DNA from: an uncultured Collinsella sp. | Lineage (GTDB): Bacteria; Actinomycetota; Coriobacteriia; Coriobacteriales; Coriobacteriaceae | Direction of reading: 5' to 3' | Assembly: GCA_900552755.1 (NCBI GenBank) | Contig: USAY01000002.1 | Coordinates: 1 to 45,848 of the forward strand | DNA length: 45,848 nt | Shown here: in pieces, positions 19,141-27,258 of the stretch | Layout: each line of letters opens with the position of its first letter | Numbering within the stretch: the stretch's first letter is position 1 | Notes under the pieces: model-generated | Seen by the model: only the letters and a program-made list of their open reading frames with translations | The model's database searches: none | Told to the model about the DNA's origin: nothing | Translations under genes and position numbers: made by a program

Positions 19141-19326
19141 CTACCATCCAGCTTGGCGACGAATACTTGCCCACGTGCCCTTCTTTGGTCGATCACCACC
19201 AGAGCCGTTCACGGTGACAACGCGGTCACCAGAAACATACTTAGCATGACTACCGACTTGCGCGACCTTCACGAATCCATCGTGCTTGAGTAGGGCAATG
19301 ATTTCCCGAAAGGTAGGAGGTTGCAT
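19141..19326 (-). CDS. hicA: HicA-type mRNA interferase toxin
   Basis: 61-aa toxin with the double-stranded-RNA-binding-like HicA fold. The catalytic histidine is in VGSHAKYV (about residue 27), and the C-terminal KKGTWASIRRQAGW matches the usual KKGTLRSILKQAGL pattern. Toxin-first order and tight spacing to hicB are standard. GAGG lies upstream of the ATG. Confidence 0.9.
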   Translation of the reverse strand: MQPPTFREIIALLKHDGFVKVAQVGSHAKYVSGDRVVTVNGSGGDRPKKGTWASIRRQAGW

Positions 19327-19350
19327 GGGCCGACCTCTTTCAGCCGTCCT

Positions 19351-19372
19351 AATTATAAACTACTTTATAATT
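19351..19372 (-). promoter_or_regulatory. HicAB operator and promoter
   Basis: A perfect inverted repeat: AATTATAAA, 4-nt centre, TTTATAATT. The minus-strand -10 box TATAAT lies in one arm; a poor -35 (TTAGCA) sits 18 bp upstream. This AT-only palindrome is striking in GC-rich surroundings and fits HicB autoregulation. Confidence 0.7.
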
Positions 19373-19394
19373 TTTGCTAACCAGTTAATAAATA

Positions 19395-20645
19395 TTACTG
19401 GCGTTGCTTGGGCTCGGTGACGATGGCTCGGACAATGCGGGGGCGATCGGTGAGGTCGTGGACGATGCGCACGTCCGACAGACCCGCTTGACGACAGAGC
19501 TCGGCCGCGGCATCGAGGGCGCCCTCGTAGAGCTCGCAGGCAAACAGGCCGCCGGCGCGCAACATGTAGGGCGCCGCGTTGAGCAGGCGGCGGAAGATAT
19601 CGAGGCCGTCGGCGCCGCCCTCGAGCGCCAGGTCGGGCTCAAAGTCCTTGACCTCGTGCGGCAGCGAGCGCATGACATCGGTGGGGATGTAGGGCGGGTT
19701 GGAGACGAGTACGTCAAAGGTGCCCCACTCTTCACGGGGAATGGAGCTCACCAGGTTCGTGAGGCTGAAGGCGACCTCGTCGGACGTGAGGCCAAGCGCA
19801 TCGCGGTTTTTGGTAGCAAGGTCGATGGCGCGCGGCTCGATATCGGTAGCAGTGCAGGTGACGTGGCCGCGACGCTCCCAGGCGATCGAGAGCGAGATAC
19901 AGCCCGTGCCGCAGCCGACCTCGAGAACGCGGGCAGTGCGGGGCTCGGCTGGGGCAGGCGCAGCGGCATCCTGAGCTGAAACCGTCTCCTGGTCGTTGTC
20001 CTCAATGGCGATGCCGTATTCGTCGAGCTCGGGCTCGGGGGTTTCCGCGGCTTCGGCTTCTGCTGCCTGCGCGGCGGCTTCCTCGGCCTCGCGATCGGCA
20101 AGTTCCTCGGCATAGGCGCGGCTACCGAGCACGTCGCTACCCAGCGCCGCCTCATCGGCAGCCGTCAGGTTAGCGGCACGGCGCTCGGCGGTCGCGCGTT
20201 CGTCTGCCAGCGCCGCCTCGGCTTTGCGAGCCTGCTCGACCTCATCGTTCCAAGGCAGCTCCACGCGCTGGCGGGCAGCGGCCTCGGGGCTCAGTACCTC
20301 GGCATCCAGATAGTCCAGGACTTCCTCGACGAGCATCTCGGTCTCGGGACGCGGAATGAGCACACCAGGTGCGCACGCGACGTCGATCATGCGAAACTGC
20401 GTGCTGCCGGTGATGTACTGCAGCGGCTCGCCCTTGGCGCGACGAACGACCGCCGTGTGCATGATCTCGAGCTGAGCTGCATCGAGTGTCTCGTCCATAC
20501 GCATATATAAGTCGATGCGTGCCAAACCCGTGGCTGCGCACAGCAGCCATTCGGCAGAAAGACGGGGGTGCTCCTCGCCGCGCTCGGCCAGGTACTCCTT
20601 GGTCCACTCGAGACAACGCTTGATGGTCCAGATCTCGTTTGCCAT
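19395..20645 (-). CDS. prmC: Peptide chain release factor N5-glutamine methyltransferase with large acidic insertion
   Basis: Methylates the glutamine of the GGQ loop in release factors, using S-adenosylmethionine. The N-terminal helical domain (5-110) includes GEPLQYITGSTQFR and PRPETEMLVEEVL; the Rossmann domain (238-416) has motif I VLEVGCGTGC (240-249) and the catalytic NPPYIP (316-321). Between them lies an insertion of about 118 residues (118-236), nearly all Ala, Glu, Asp and Arg and probably disordered or coiled; in E. coli PrmC the same junction is about a dozen residues. Total 416 aa against about 280. The ATG at 20643-20645 has GGAGG 5-6 nt upstream. prfA lies upstream in the same direction. 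Confidence 0.93.
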   Translation of the reverse strand: MANEIWTIKRCLEWTKEYLAERGEEHPRLSAEWLLCAATGLARIDLYMRMDETLDAAQLEIMHTAVVRRAKGEPLQYITGSTQFRMIDVACAPGVLIPRPETEMLVEEVLDYLDAEVLSPEAAARQRVELPWNDEVEQARKAEAALADERATAERRAANLTAADEAALGSDVLGSRAYAEELADREAEEAAAQAAEAEAAETPEPELDEYGIAIEDNDQETVSAQDAAAPAPAEPRTARVLEVGCGTGCISLSIAWERRGHVTCTATDIEPRAIDLATKNRDALGLTSDEVAFSLTNLVSSIPREEWGTFDVLVSNPPYIPTDVMRSLPHEVKDFEPDLALEGGADGLDIFRRLLNAAPYMLRAGGLFACELYEGALDAAAELCRQAGLSDVRIVHDLTDRPRIVRAIVTEPKQRQ

Positions 20646-21035
20646 GGGGTCCTCCCCTCTTAAGCGCCGGGCGGCGCGCGAATGTCGGAGCAGATTGTAC
20701 GCGAGGGCGACGCACGACAAGGGACGATTGAGAGCGATTATCGAGAATCAGCCCAGAATTTTGCTTGGATTGCAATCGAAGCGTTCATTCGCCGACGTTT
20801 AAATCTGCATCCGTCAAGCTTTTGGCAAGGTTGCCCCAAAACTGACCAATATCTACCCAAGAACTTGCCACATCGCTTGACGCACGACCCATCAAAAATC
20901 GCCCCGCGACTTCTCGGACGCTTTTTCGAGCAATATTTTCGATAGCGGATATATGCCGCTAATTTCTTGAGCAGGTAGCCGGCTTAATGGCCATCAAAGC
21001 CGATTAAATAACATCTCAAAGCAATGTACCCAACC
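20646..21035. other. Unassigned intergenic stretch, less GC-rich
   Basis: 390 nt between prmC and the repeat cluster downstream of prfA. It has no recognisable gene: the longest frame (20682-20945, plus, 87 codons) has no family features. The middle part, about 20750-20980, is clearly richer in A/T than neighbouring genes and contains small inverted repeats (for example AGCGG/CCGCT near 20950). It may be a decayed mobile or gene remnant, and must hold the prmC promoter if prmC is not read from prfA. Confidence 0.4.
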
Positions 21036-21064
21036 TAGTCATTTAAGAACGTCCCCAATGACTA
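21036..21064. repeat. GTTGGGGACGTTC-type palindrome, short copy
   Basis: TAGTCATT and AATGACTA arms (8 bp, perfect) surround a core AAGAACGTCCCC. The same core, with changed arms, recurs at 22518-22575 and 34332-34414. The arms here have ATT/AAT where the others have GTT/AAC, so both sides changed together. Confidence 0.6.
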
Positions 21065-21076
21065 CCATGGAAACCC

Positions 21077-21239
21077 CGCAGGTTGAGCATAAGTCAGCGA
21101 AAACGCCCCTAAGCGAGCAAGGTGACGTGAAAGAGGAGGGAAGCGTACTTCGGTACGCGACCGACGATTGAACGTCAGATTGCCGCTTAGGGGCGTTTGC
21201 AGCGTCGAGCCGTTACGCGGTTTGGTAAAACCGCGTAAC
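21077..21239 (+). ncRNA. Structured intergenic element, copy 2
   Basis: Same plan as copy 1: CCGCAGGTTGAGC at the left edge; lower stem CGCCCCTAAGCG / CGCTTAGGGGCG, a different sequence but still perfectly paired; conserved loop flanks (GCGAGCAAGGTGACGTGAAAG and TTGAACGTCAGATTGCCGC); a tip hairpin GCGTAC-ttcg-GTACGC (21142-21157) replacing that of copy 1; then GCAGCGTCGAGCC and the perfect terminal hairpin GTTACGCGGTTT / AAACCGCGTAAC. It ends 3 nt before the prfA stop codon, which is convergent to the element's plus-strand reading. No T-run follows the terminal hairpin here. Confidence 0.6.
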
Positions 21240-21242
21240 CCG

Positions 21243-22310
21243 CTACACAGCCTGTGCCAGCTTCTCGGCTCGCTCGGCGGCGGCGAGGGCCTCGATGACG
21301 GTGCCGAGCTGGTCGCCCAGAAGGACGCCGTTGTAGGTGGAGTTGAAGCCGATACGGTGATCGGTCACGCGGTCCTGGGGCTGGTTGTAGGTACGAATCT
21401 TCTCGGAACGGTTGCCGTGGCCGATCTGGCTCTGGCGCTCGGCACCGAGCTCTGCCTGCTGCTTCTCGAGCTCCATCTCGTACAGACGAGCGCGCAGCAT
21501 CTGCATGCAGACCTCGCGGTTCTGGATCTGGGAGCGCTGCTCCTGCGACTGCACCACGGTGTTGGTGGGCAGGTGGGTGATGCGCACGGCGGAGTAGGTG
21601 GTGTTAACGCACTGACCGCCAGGGCCCGAAGCGCAGTAAGTGTCGATGCGCAGATCGGACTGGTTGATCTGGACGTCAATCTCCTCGGCCTCGGGAAGCA
21701 CGGCGACGGTAGCCGTGGAGGTCTGGATGCGACCCTGGGACTCGGTCTTGGGAACGCGCTGGACACGGTGCACGCCGGACTCGAACTTCATGACGGAGTA
21801 GACGCGGTCGCCCTCGACCTTGAACTCGATAGACTTAAAGCCGCCGGCCTCGCTGGGGCTGGAGTCGAGCACGGTGGTCTTCCAGCCGCGCGACTCACAG
21901 AAGCGCTGGTACATCTTGTAGAGGTCGCCGGCAAAGATGGCCGCCTCGTCGCCACCGGCGGCGGATCGAATCTCGACGATGGTGTTCTTGTCGTCGTTGG
22001 GGTCGCTCGGGATGAGCATGTACTTAATGTCTTCCTCGAGCTGGGGAAGCTTGGCCTCGTTTTCGGAGATGTCCATCTGGAGCATCTCCTTCTCATCGGC
22101 ATCGGTAGTATCGTGGAGCATTTCCTTGGCAGCCTCGATGTCATCGAGCGCGCCGATGTACTCGCGCGAGGCGGCAATGAGGTCGGACTGGTGCGCGTAC
22201 TCCTTGTTGAGACGCGTGAACTCCTTGATGTCGGAGGCAACGGCCGGGTCGGAAAGCTTCTTCTCGAGCTCCTCATAGGCCTTGATGATCTTTTCGAGCT
22301 TGTCGCGCAT
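21243..22310 (-). CDS. prfA: Peptide chain release factor 1
   Basis: Class I release factor recognising UAA and UAG; 355 aa. The GGQ loop is in ASGPGGQCVNTT, the region methylated by PrmC. The codon-recognition PxT motif reads VPKTESQGR here (PKT instead of the commoner PAT/PVT), which still distinguishes it from RF2 (SPF). AAGGAG lies 7 nt before the ATG. prmC follows about 600 nt downstream on the same strand, separated by structured element copy 2 and an AT-richer stretch. Confidence 0.97.
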   Translation of the reverse strand: MRDKLEKIIKAYEELEKKLSDPAVASDIKEFTRLNKEYAHQSDLIAASREYIGALDDIEAAKEMLHDTTDADEKEMLQMDISENEAKLPQLEEDIKYMLIPSDPNDDKNTIVEIRSAAGGDEAAIFAGDLYKMYQRFCESRGWKTTVLDSSPSEAGGFKSIEFKVEGDRVYSVMKFESGVHRVQRVPKTESQGRIQTSTATVAVLPEAEEIDVQINQSDLRIDTYCASGPGGQCVNTTYSAVRITHLPTNTVVQSQEQRSQIQNREVCMQMLRARLYEMELEKQQAELGAERQSQIGHGNRSEKIRTYNQPQDRVTDHRIGFNSTYNGVLLGDQLGTVIEALAAAERAEKLAQAV

Positions 22311-22517
22311 GGCGGGACTCCTTTATATGCGTGAAGGTGAAAATCGGCAGAATTGATGGGGCGCATGGCGCCACTGCGGGGGTAAGCCCAGCTAAAACAT
22401 GTCGATCTTCAGATACATGCGCATCCCTTCGCGTGTGGGGTACATAGTTGCGGTCTAACCCATACATGATAGCGTGCGCAGGCAAACCTGCATATAACCC
22501 GCACGGAATGAGTGGAC

Positions 22518-22575
22518 GTAGCCGTTGGGGACGTTCCTTAACGAGTAGTCGTTTAAGAACGTCCCCAACGGCTAC
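22518..22575. repeat. GTTGGGGACGTTC-type palindrome, long copy
   Basis: A 58-nt near-perfect inverted repeat: GTAGCCGTTGGGGACGTTC on the left and GAACGTCCCCAACGGCTAC on the right, continuing inward to TTAACGA/TCGTTTAA around a 3-nt tip. It lies between prfA and the M20 peptidase gene, directly joined to a truncated palindrome of the other family. Confidence 0.75.
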
Positions 22576-22603
22576 CAAAGGGACTGTCGCTTTGTCACAT
22601 TCT
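22576..22603. repeat. GACAAAGGGAC-type palindrome, left-truncated copy
   Basis: AAAGGGAC-T-GTCGCTTTGTCACATT: the right arm is complete (one change) but the left arm is cut where it meets the preceding palindrome. It runs to the stop codon of the M20 peptidase gene (22602-22604). Confidence 0.6.
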
Positions 22604-24029
22604 AGAGCGTTTGAAGCAGAGCGATGAGGAAGCGTACGCCCTGGAGGTAGGCGCGGCGGGTGATGCGCTCGTTGGTGCCGTGGACACCGCGCTCGCACTC
22701 GTCATCGTCTACCACAAAGGCCGAGAAGCGAATGCACTCGGGGCAAATGCGCTGGTAGTTGGCAGCATCGGTCGCGCCAATCACGGTCGAGGAAACGATG
22801 CCGATAGGAACTCCGCCCGCCGCCGATGACCCGTTTTCCTCCGTCCCCTTTGGATCGCGGAAATAGCGGGCGGCGATGGCGCGGACGGTCTCGAGTCCCG
22901 GCCCGCCGATGCGCGGAGACGGCGAGGGTTCGGAGCTGCCAGGACCGAGCTCGATCTCGACGCGGTCGGCGAGCCCCGCCTCGGCAACGGCGACGCGGCA
23001 GCGGGCCACGACATCGGCCACGCTCGTGCCCTCGAGCATGCGGAAGTTGATATTAGCCCACATATCCTGCGGCATTACGTTGGCACCGGTACTGCCGCCT
23101 TCGATTTGCGTGGGCGCGCAGGTGGTGGTCACAAGCGGGTACAGCTTTTTGCTGGCGAGGCAGTCGCGCACGATGGCATCCTTGCTGGCAGCAATCTCGT
23201 CTGCGGTATAAAGCCCCAGCTCGACGAGCTGCGCGGCAAGCAGGTCGGTCACACGCGCCGGCCACTCGATATCGCAAATCGCGGCAATAGCGCGGCTGAG
23301 CACTTCGAGCGACGTGCCACCATAAGGGTTGGAAGAATGCCCGCCTTCGCTTCTCGTCTTGAGCACGATATCGGCATAGCCCTTCTCGGCAAGATCGGCA
23401 TGCATAAGCCAACCCTCACCTGCGCTGTACTCGGCAGCCGCAACGATACGATAGTCGCCCTCGTCGATCAGGTACTCAAGCTCAACGCCACGCTCCTCGA
23501 GCGCGCGACCAATGGCACCCGCGCCGTACTGCGTGGTCTCCTCATCCTGGCCAAAGGCCAGCAGCAGCGTTCGTTCGTGTTGCCAGCCGTGCGCCAGCGC
23601 ATACTCAACGGCCTCCAAGATGCCCGCAACCTGGTCTTTCATATCGATGGCGCCGCGACCCCAAATATAGGTGTCGTCCACGTGCCCGCTAAAGGGATCG
23701 TGCGTCCAGTCCGTCTCGGTGCCCGGCACCACGGGAACCACGTCCATGTGGCCCATGAGCATGACCGGCTTGAGGGCGGGGTCGGTGCCGGCAAGCGTCA
23801 CGAGCAGCGAATGGTCGATGAGCTCGACCTCGCCCGTCGCAAACACGCGCGGCCAGCCCTGCTGCATATAGGCGCGCAGGTCGTCAAACGCCTGCCAGTC
23901 CACCGTCTGGGCATCCATGCTCGAAATGGTCGGAAATGACAGCACGCGGCCCAGGCGCTCGCATGCGCCGGCCTTGTCCAAATCGGCAAAATCATCCTCA
24001 TGCGCAAAGAAGCGCCAAACCTCGGCCAT
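22602..24029 (-). CDS. M20-family metallopeptidase (carboxypeptidase Cps1-like)
   Basis: Di-zinc amidohydrolase/peptidase of 475 aa, without a signal peptide, so probably cytosolic. Motifs: MGHMDVVP (ligand His, Asp), WGRGAIDMKDQV (bridging Asp), GQDEETTQYGA (catalytic Glu pair), EGGHSSNP in the dimer-lid domain and VHGTNERI with the last ligand His. The pattern resembles the yeast Cps1/PM20D1 branch. It is the last gene of an operon with an amino-acid ABC importer, separated by 72 nt holding a GC-rich hairpin, so it probably splits imported peptides or acylated amino acids. ATG at 24027-24029 has AAAGGA 4 nt upstream. Substrate unknown. Confidence 0.88.
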   Translation of the reverse strand: MAEVWRFFAHEDDFADLDKAGACERLGRVLSFPTISSMDAQTVDWQAFDDLRAYMQQGWPRVFATGEVELIDHSLLVTLAGTDPALKPVMLMGHMDVVPVVPGTETDWTHDPFSGHVDDTYIWGRGAIDMKDQVAGILEAVEYALAHGWQHERTLLLAFGQDEETTQYGAGAIGRALEERGVELEYLIDEGDYRIVAAAEYSAGEGWLMHADLAEKGYADIVLKTRSEGGHSSNPYGGTSLEVLSRAIAAICDIEWPARVTDLLAAQLVELGLYTADEIAASKDAIVRDCLASKKLYPLVTTTCAPTQIEGGSTGANVMPQDMWANINFRMLEGTSVADVVARCRVAVAEAGLADRVEIELGPGSSEPSPSPRIGGPGLETVRAIAARYFRDPKGTEENGSSAAGGVPIGIVSSTVIGATDAANYQRICPECIRFSAFVVDDDECERGVHGTNERITRRAYLQGVRFLIALLQTL

Positions 24030-24054
24030 GACATCCTTTCGATTGTGATGACGA

Positions 24055-24077
24055 GGGCCGCCCCACCGGAGCGGCCC
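24055..24077 (-). promoter_or_regulatory. Intercistronic hairpin in the ABC importer/peptidase operon
   Basis: GGGCCGC...GCGGCCC, extended to a stem of about 10 bp on the minus strand. There is no U-run after it, so it may stabilise the upstream ABC message or reduce peptidase expression rather than terminate. Confidence 0.4.
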
Positions 24078-24101
24078 TGCCACATAAGCGTTTGCGGTCG
24101 G

Positions 24102-24887
24102 TTATTTGTCCTCGAGATAACGCGAGAGGAACTCGCGGGTGCGCTGGTGCTTGGGGTTGCCGAAGAGCTCGGCCGGCGCGGCGTCCTCGAGCACCACGCC
24201 CTTGTCCATAAAGACCACGCGGTCGGACACCGTGCGGGCAAAGGCCATCTCGTGCGTGACGACGACCATGGTCATGCCGTCGGCGGCGAGCTTGCGCATG
24301 ACCTCGAGCACCTCGCCCACGATCTCGGGGTCGAGCGCGGAGGTCGGCTCGTCGAACAGCATGATCTGCGGATTCATACATAGGGCACGAGCGATGGCCA
24401 CGCGCTGCTTTTGGCCGCCGGACAGGCGACCAACGGCGGCGTGCGCGAACTTCTCGAGTCCCACGCTCGTCAGATGCTCCAGCGCGACCTTTTCGGCCTC
24501 GGCCTTGCTCATCTTTTTGAGCGTGACGGGCGCGAGCGTGCAGTTGTCGAGCACATCCATGTTGTTGAAGAGGTTGAAGCCCTGGAACACCATGCCGATG
24601 TCCTCGCGCAGCTTGTTGATGTTGCAGCGCTCGGCCGTGAGGTCCTGGCCGTGGAACCAGATGTGGCCCGCGTCCGGGGTCTCGAGCAGGTTGAGGCAGC
24701 GCAGGAAGGTCGACTTGCCCGAACCCGAGGCGCCGATGATGGTGACGACCTCGCCTGATTTGACGGACAGGTCGATGCCCTTGAGTACCTCAAGCGAGCC
24801 AAAGCTCTTGCGCAGGCCCTCAACGCGGATAAGCGGCTCATTGGTCTGTGCGGCGGCCGCGGTGCCGGTAGTGGCGGTATCTGCCAT
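24102..24887 (-). CDS. Polar amino acid ABC transporter ATP-binding protein
   Basis: Cytosolic ATPase of a polar-amino-acid importer (GlnQ/HisP type), 261 aa. Walker [11 protein letters not shown]-loop [10 protein letters not shown], signature [15 protein letters not shown], Walker [13 protein letters not shown] and the switch His in VVTHEM are all present. A short Ala/Thr-rich N-terminal tail (1-17) precedes the domain. The ATG at 24885-24887 has GAGGAG 7 nt upstream; a longer frame to 24962 overlaps the permease gene. Confidence 0.96.
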   Translation of the reverse strand: MADTATTGTAAAAQTNEPLIRVEGLRKSFGSLEVLKGIDLSVKSGEVVTIIGASGSGKSTFLRCLNLLETPDAGHIWFHGQDLTAERCNINKLREDIGMVFQGFNLFNNMDVLDNCTLAPVTLKKMSKAEAEKVALEHLTSVGLEKFAHAAVGRLSGGQKQRVAIARALCMNPQIMLFDEPTSALDPEIVGEVLEVMRKLAADGMTMVVVTHEMAFARTVSDRVVFMDKGVVLEDAAPAELFGNPKHQRTREFLSRYLEDK

Positions 24888-24909
24888 GATGATTCTCCTC
24901 GTCTTAAGC

Positions 24910-26058
24910 CTAGTTAGAGCTGGGCAGTGTGGCAGGAGCCTCGGCGCCGAGCTTTTTGCCAAAGGCCTCGAGTAGGCGGCTCGCCACGAGCGTCAGGATC
25001 AGGTAGACCACAAGCGCCACGCAGTAGACCTCCATCTGGCGGTAGTACACGCCGGCGACGGTGGTGGTGGCGTACATGAGGTCGAACACGCCGATGACCG
25101 AGAGCACCGACGAGTCCTTGATGTTGATGATGAGCTCGTTGGTGAGCGCCGGGATCGCGTTTTTAATGCCCTGGGGGAACACGACCTTGCGCATGGCCTG
25201 CCACTGCGACAAGCCCAGCGAGCGTGCCGCCTCGGCCTGGCCGGGGTCGATCGACTCGATGCCGCCGCGCAGGACCTCCATCATGTAGGCGGTGGAGTTG
25301 AGCGAGATGGTGACGAGGCCGGCGGTGAAGGTACTCCAAATCTGGTTGGCCTGGGCGGTCTCGAAGCCCATGCCGCGCAAAACGGTGAAGCCCGCGTAAT
25401 AGATGAGCAGGCCCTGGACCATCATGGGCGTGCCGCGCACGATGGTGGAGTAGACGGTCGCAAAGCCGCGGCCGATGCTCTTAAAGAAGCGTGTGAGGTC
25501 GTTATCCACGCGGTCGAACGTCTGGATGCGCAAAAACACAAGGAGCAGCGCCAGGAAGAATGCGATGACGGTGCCGAAGGTCGCAAGTGCGATGGTGATC
25601 TCGATGCCACGGATGAAGAAGTCGCCGCTCTTGTAGGTCATGTAGACCAGGCTCGACAAAAAGTCGCTGGGGTTGGAATCCGAGACAATGCTCACCTGCA
25701 CCAGATCGATAAACGACATGACGCAACGGTCGATAAAGAAGATCGCCGCGATGGCAACCACGACATAGCTGCCCAAGCGCGCGCCGCGACGGAAGCGCTC
25801 GGAAGCAAACGGCGACGTTTCGCGATAGTCGTTCCAGTGCATGAGCTTGGTGACGAGCGCCGCCGCCGACACGACGATCCAGGCCCAAAGAATTGCCCAG
25901 AGGCAGTCCTGGAAGATACCGGTGGGGGCCAAGAAGCTCAGCGGCGTGGGGTTGCGCTGGCTAAACGCCAGGCCGAGCGCCGCGATAACGCTCGTGCCCA
26001 GGTATACATAACGGTGGTCTGCCTTGATAAAGGAGGCCAGGCGATTGATGGTTTTCAT
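24910..26058 (-). CDS. Polar amino acid ABC transporter permease with extended N-terminus
   Basis: Membrane subunit, 382 aa. The MetI-like permease domain occupies about 150-365, with the EAA loop [21 protein letters not shown] that contacts the ATPase. Typical relatives are 215-250 aa; here about 145 extra N-terminal residues contain three further hydrophobic helices (about 18-32, 50-72 and 95-115). Since no second permease gene is present, the protein probably works as a homodimer. GGGAGG lies 4 nt before the ATG, within the end of the binding-protein gene. Confidence 0.92.
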   Translation of the reverse strand: MKTINRLASFIKADHRYVYLGTSVIAALGLAFSQRNPTPLSFLAPTGIFQDCLWAILWAWIVVSAAALVTKLMHWNDYRETSPFASERFRRGARLGSYVVVAIAAIFFIDRCVMSFIDLVQVSIVSDSNPSDFLSSLVYMTYKSGDFFIRGIEITIALATFGTVIAFFLALLLVFLRIQTFDRVDNDLTRFFKSIGRGFATVYSTIVRGTPMMVQGLLIYYAGFTVLRGMGFETAQANQIWSTFTAGLVTISLNSTAYMMEVLRGGIESIDPGQAEAARSLGLSQWQAMRKVVFPQGIKNAIPALTNELIINIKDSSVLSVIGVFDLMYATTTVAGVYYRQMEVYCVALVVYLILTLVASRLLEAFGKKLGAEAPATLPSSN

Positions 26059-26067
26059 GCTGCCTCC

Positions 26068-26994
26068 CTATGCCGGCTGACGGTCGAGGCACGCGTCCCA
26101 CATTTGGTCGCGCTCCTCTTGGCTAATGCCCTTGAGTGTCTTGTCGATGAGTTTAAGCAGCTTGTCCGAGCCCTTGCGGCAGCCGACGTTTGCCGTGACC
26201 TCCTGCTTGAAACCCTCGCCCTCGGCAAATTGAATCGGCACGATACCCGGGTTTTGGGCCATATAGCCCTTCTCGTTCTCAGTGTTGTAGGTCACGGCGT
26301 CGCACGTGCCCTGCAGCAGATTCGAAAACACCGTGGGGACCGAATCGACCGGGTTTTTGTGCACAACGCCCGGGATCTCGTCAATGACAGTGTCGAGCAT
26401 GGTGTCCTTTTGACCGAGCACCGTGGCACCGCTGAAGTCGCTGAGCTTGGTGGCGTTCTGGTAGGGCGAGCCCTCTTTTACGAACAGGCCAAAGTAGCCA
26501 ATGAAGTACGGGTCGGAAAAGCCGACGGACTCCTCGCGCTCGGGCGTGGCGCTCATGCCGGCAATGATGAGGTCGATCTGACCGTTGTTGAGCGAATCGA
26601 TAAGGCCCGAGAAGCTCTGTTTGACGGCAACAGGCTCGCCGCCGAGGGCCTTGCAGACGATCTTGGCGATCTGCACGTCGTAGCCATCGGCATAGGCGCC
26701 CTGCACGTTATCGATGGGGATGGTGAACTCGCTGGCCTCGGAGACCTGCCAGTTGTACGGGGCGTAGGCCGCCTCCATGCCAATGCGGATCTTGTCCTTG
26801 CCGATCACGGAATCGGACAGGTCATCGCGGCCGCCGCCCGTCGTGGGCTGAACTACTTCCAGCGTAGACGGACGCTGGCAGCCGGCAAGCGCGCCGGCGA
26901 CGACGGAAGCGCTCGCAGCGAGAGCGCTACCCAGAAAGATGCGACGGCTGCACACCGGCTGGGCCTGCATGCCGCGCTGTTGTCGAGATTGCAT
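26068..26994 (-). CDS. Polar amino acid ABC transporter substrate-binding lipoprotein
   Basis: Extracytoplasmic solute-binding protein of family 3, 308 aa. The N-terminus carries SRRIFLG, a twin-arginine-type motif, then a hydrophobic stretch and the lipobox LAGC (Cys near 39), so it is probably exported by Tat and lipid-anchored. The family-3 ligand loop is visible as SATPEREESVGFSDPYF, whose Arg binds the amino-acid carboxylate in relatives. First gene of the importer operon; GGAAGG is 6-7 nt before the ATG. Which amino acid it binds cannot be told. Confidence 0.93.
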   Translation of the reverse strand: MQSRQQRGMQAQPVCSRRIFLGSALAASASVVAGALAGCQRPSTLEVVQPTTGGGRDDLSDSVIGKDKIRIGMEAAYAPYNWQVSEASEFTIPIDNVQGAYADGYDVQIAKIVCKALGGEPVAVKQSFSGLIDSLNNGQIDLIIAGMSATPEREESVGFSDPYFIGYFGLFVKEGSPYQNATKLSDFSGATVLGQKDTMLDTVIDEIPGVVHKNPVDSVPTVFSNLLQGTCDAVTYNTENEKGYMAQNPGIVPIQFAEGEGFKQEVTANVGCRKGSDKLLKLIDKTLKGISQEERDQMWDACLDRQPA

Positions 26995-27092
26995 CTGGTG
27001 CCTTCCCTATTTCGTTTTGCTGACAATAAGACAGGATATACGTCAACTAACCAGCAGCACGGTATAAGCGCGAAAAATTAATAGACACACGG

Positions 27093-27106
27093 CAGTCGTT
27101 GGGGAC
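27093..27106. repeat. GTTGGGGAC-type palindrome, half copy
   Basis: CAGTCGTTGGGGAC matches the left arm of the palindrome family at 34332-34414 and then stops. The following CCCCGATGTTTT also recurs right after the 34332-34414 cluster, so the two places share a larger block. Confidence 0.5.
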
Positions 27107-27123
27107 CCCGATGTTTTGATAAT

Positions 27124-27241
27124 GCCAGCGAGCGACGTCCAGAGCGAACAAGTTGACATGAAAAAAGGCAGGGCATAGACCTTTTGGTCATGCCTTGCCT
27201 TTTGAATGACAAATTGTCGCTCTGGACGTCGCGCAGCGTCG
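27124..27241 (+). ncRNA. Structured intergenic element, copy 3
   Basis: A long hairpin with a perfect 16-bp lower stem: GCGACGTCCAGAGCGA / TCGCTCTGGACGTCGC. The conserved flanks (GCGAACAAGTTGACATGAAA and TTGAATGACAAATTGTCGC) and the tip helix GGCAGGGCAT / ATGCCTTGCC follow, with a G-U pair that forms only in plus-strand RNA. It ends at GCAGCGTCG and lacks the terminal GTTACGCGG hairpin of copies 1 and 2. It lies 3' of the aldose-epimerase gene and 5' of the ABC importer operon. Confidence 0.6.
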
Positions 27242-27258
27242 ACCGAGCGGCGGAACCT

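Noticed and set aside
20682..20945. 87-codon frame upstream of prmC
   Set aside because: No similarity to a family, poor ribosome site, and part overlaps the likely prmC promoter region.
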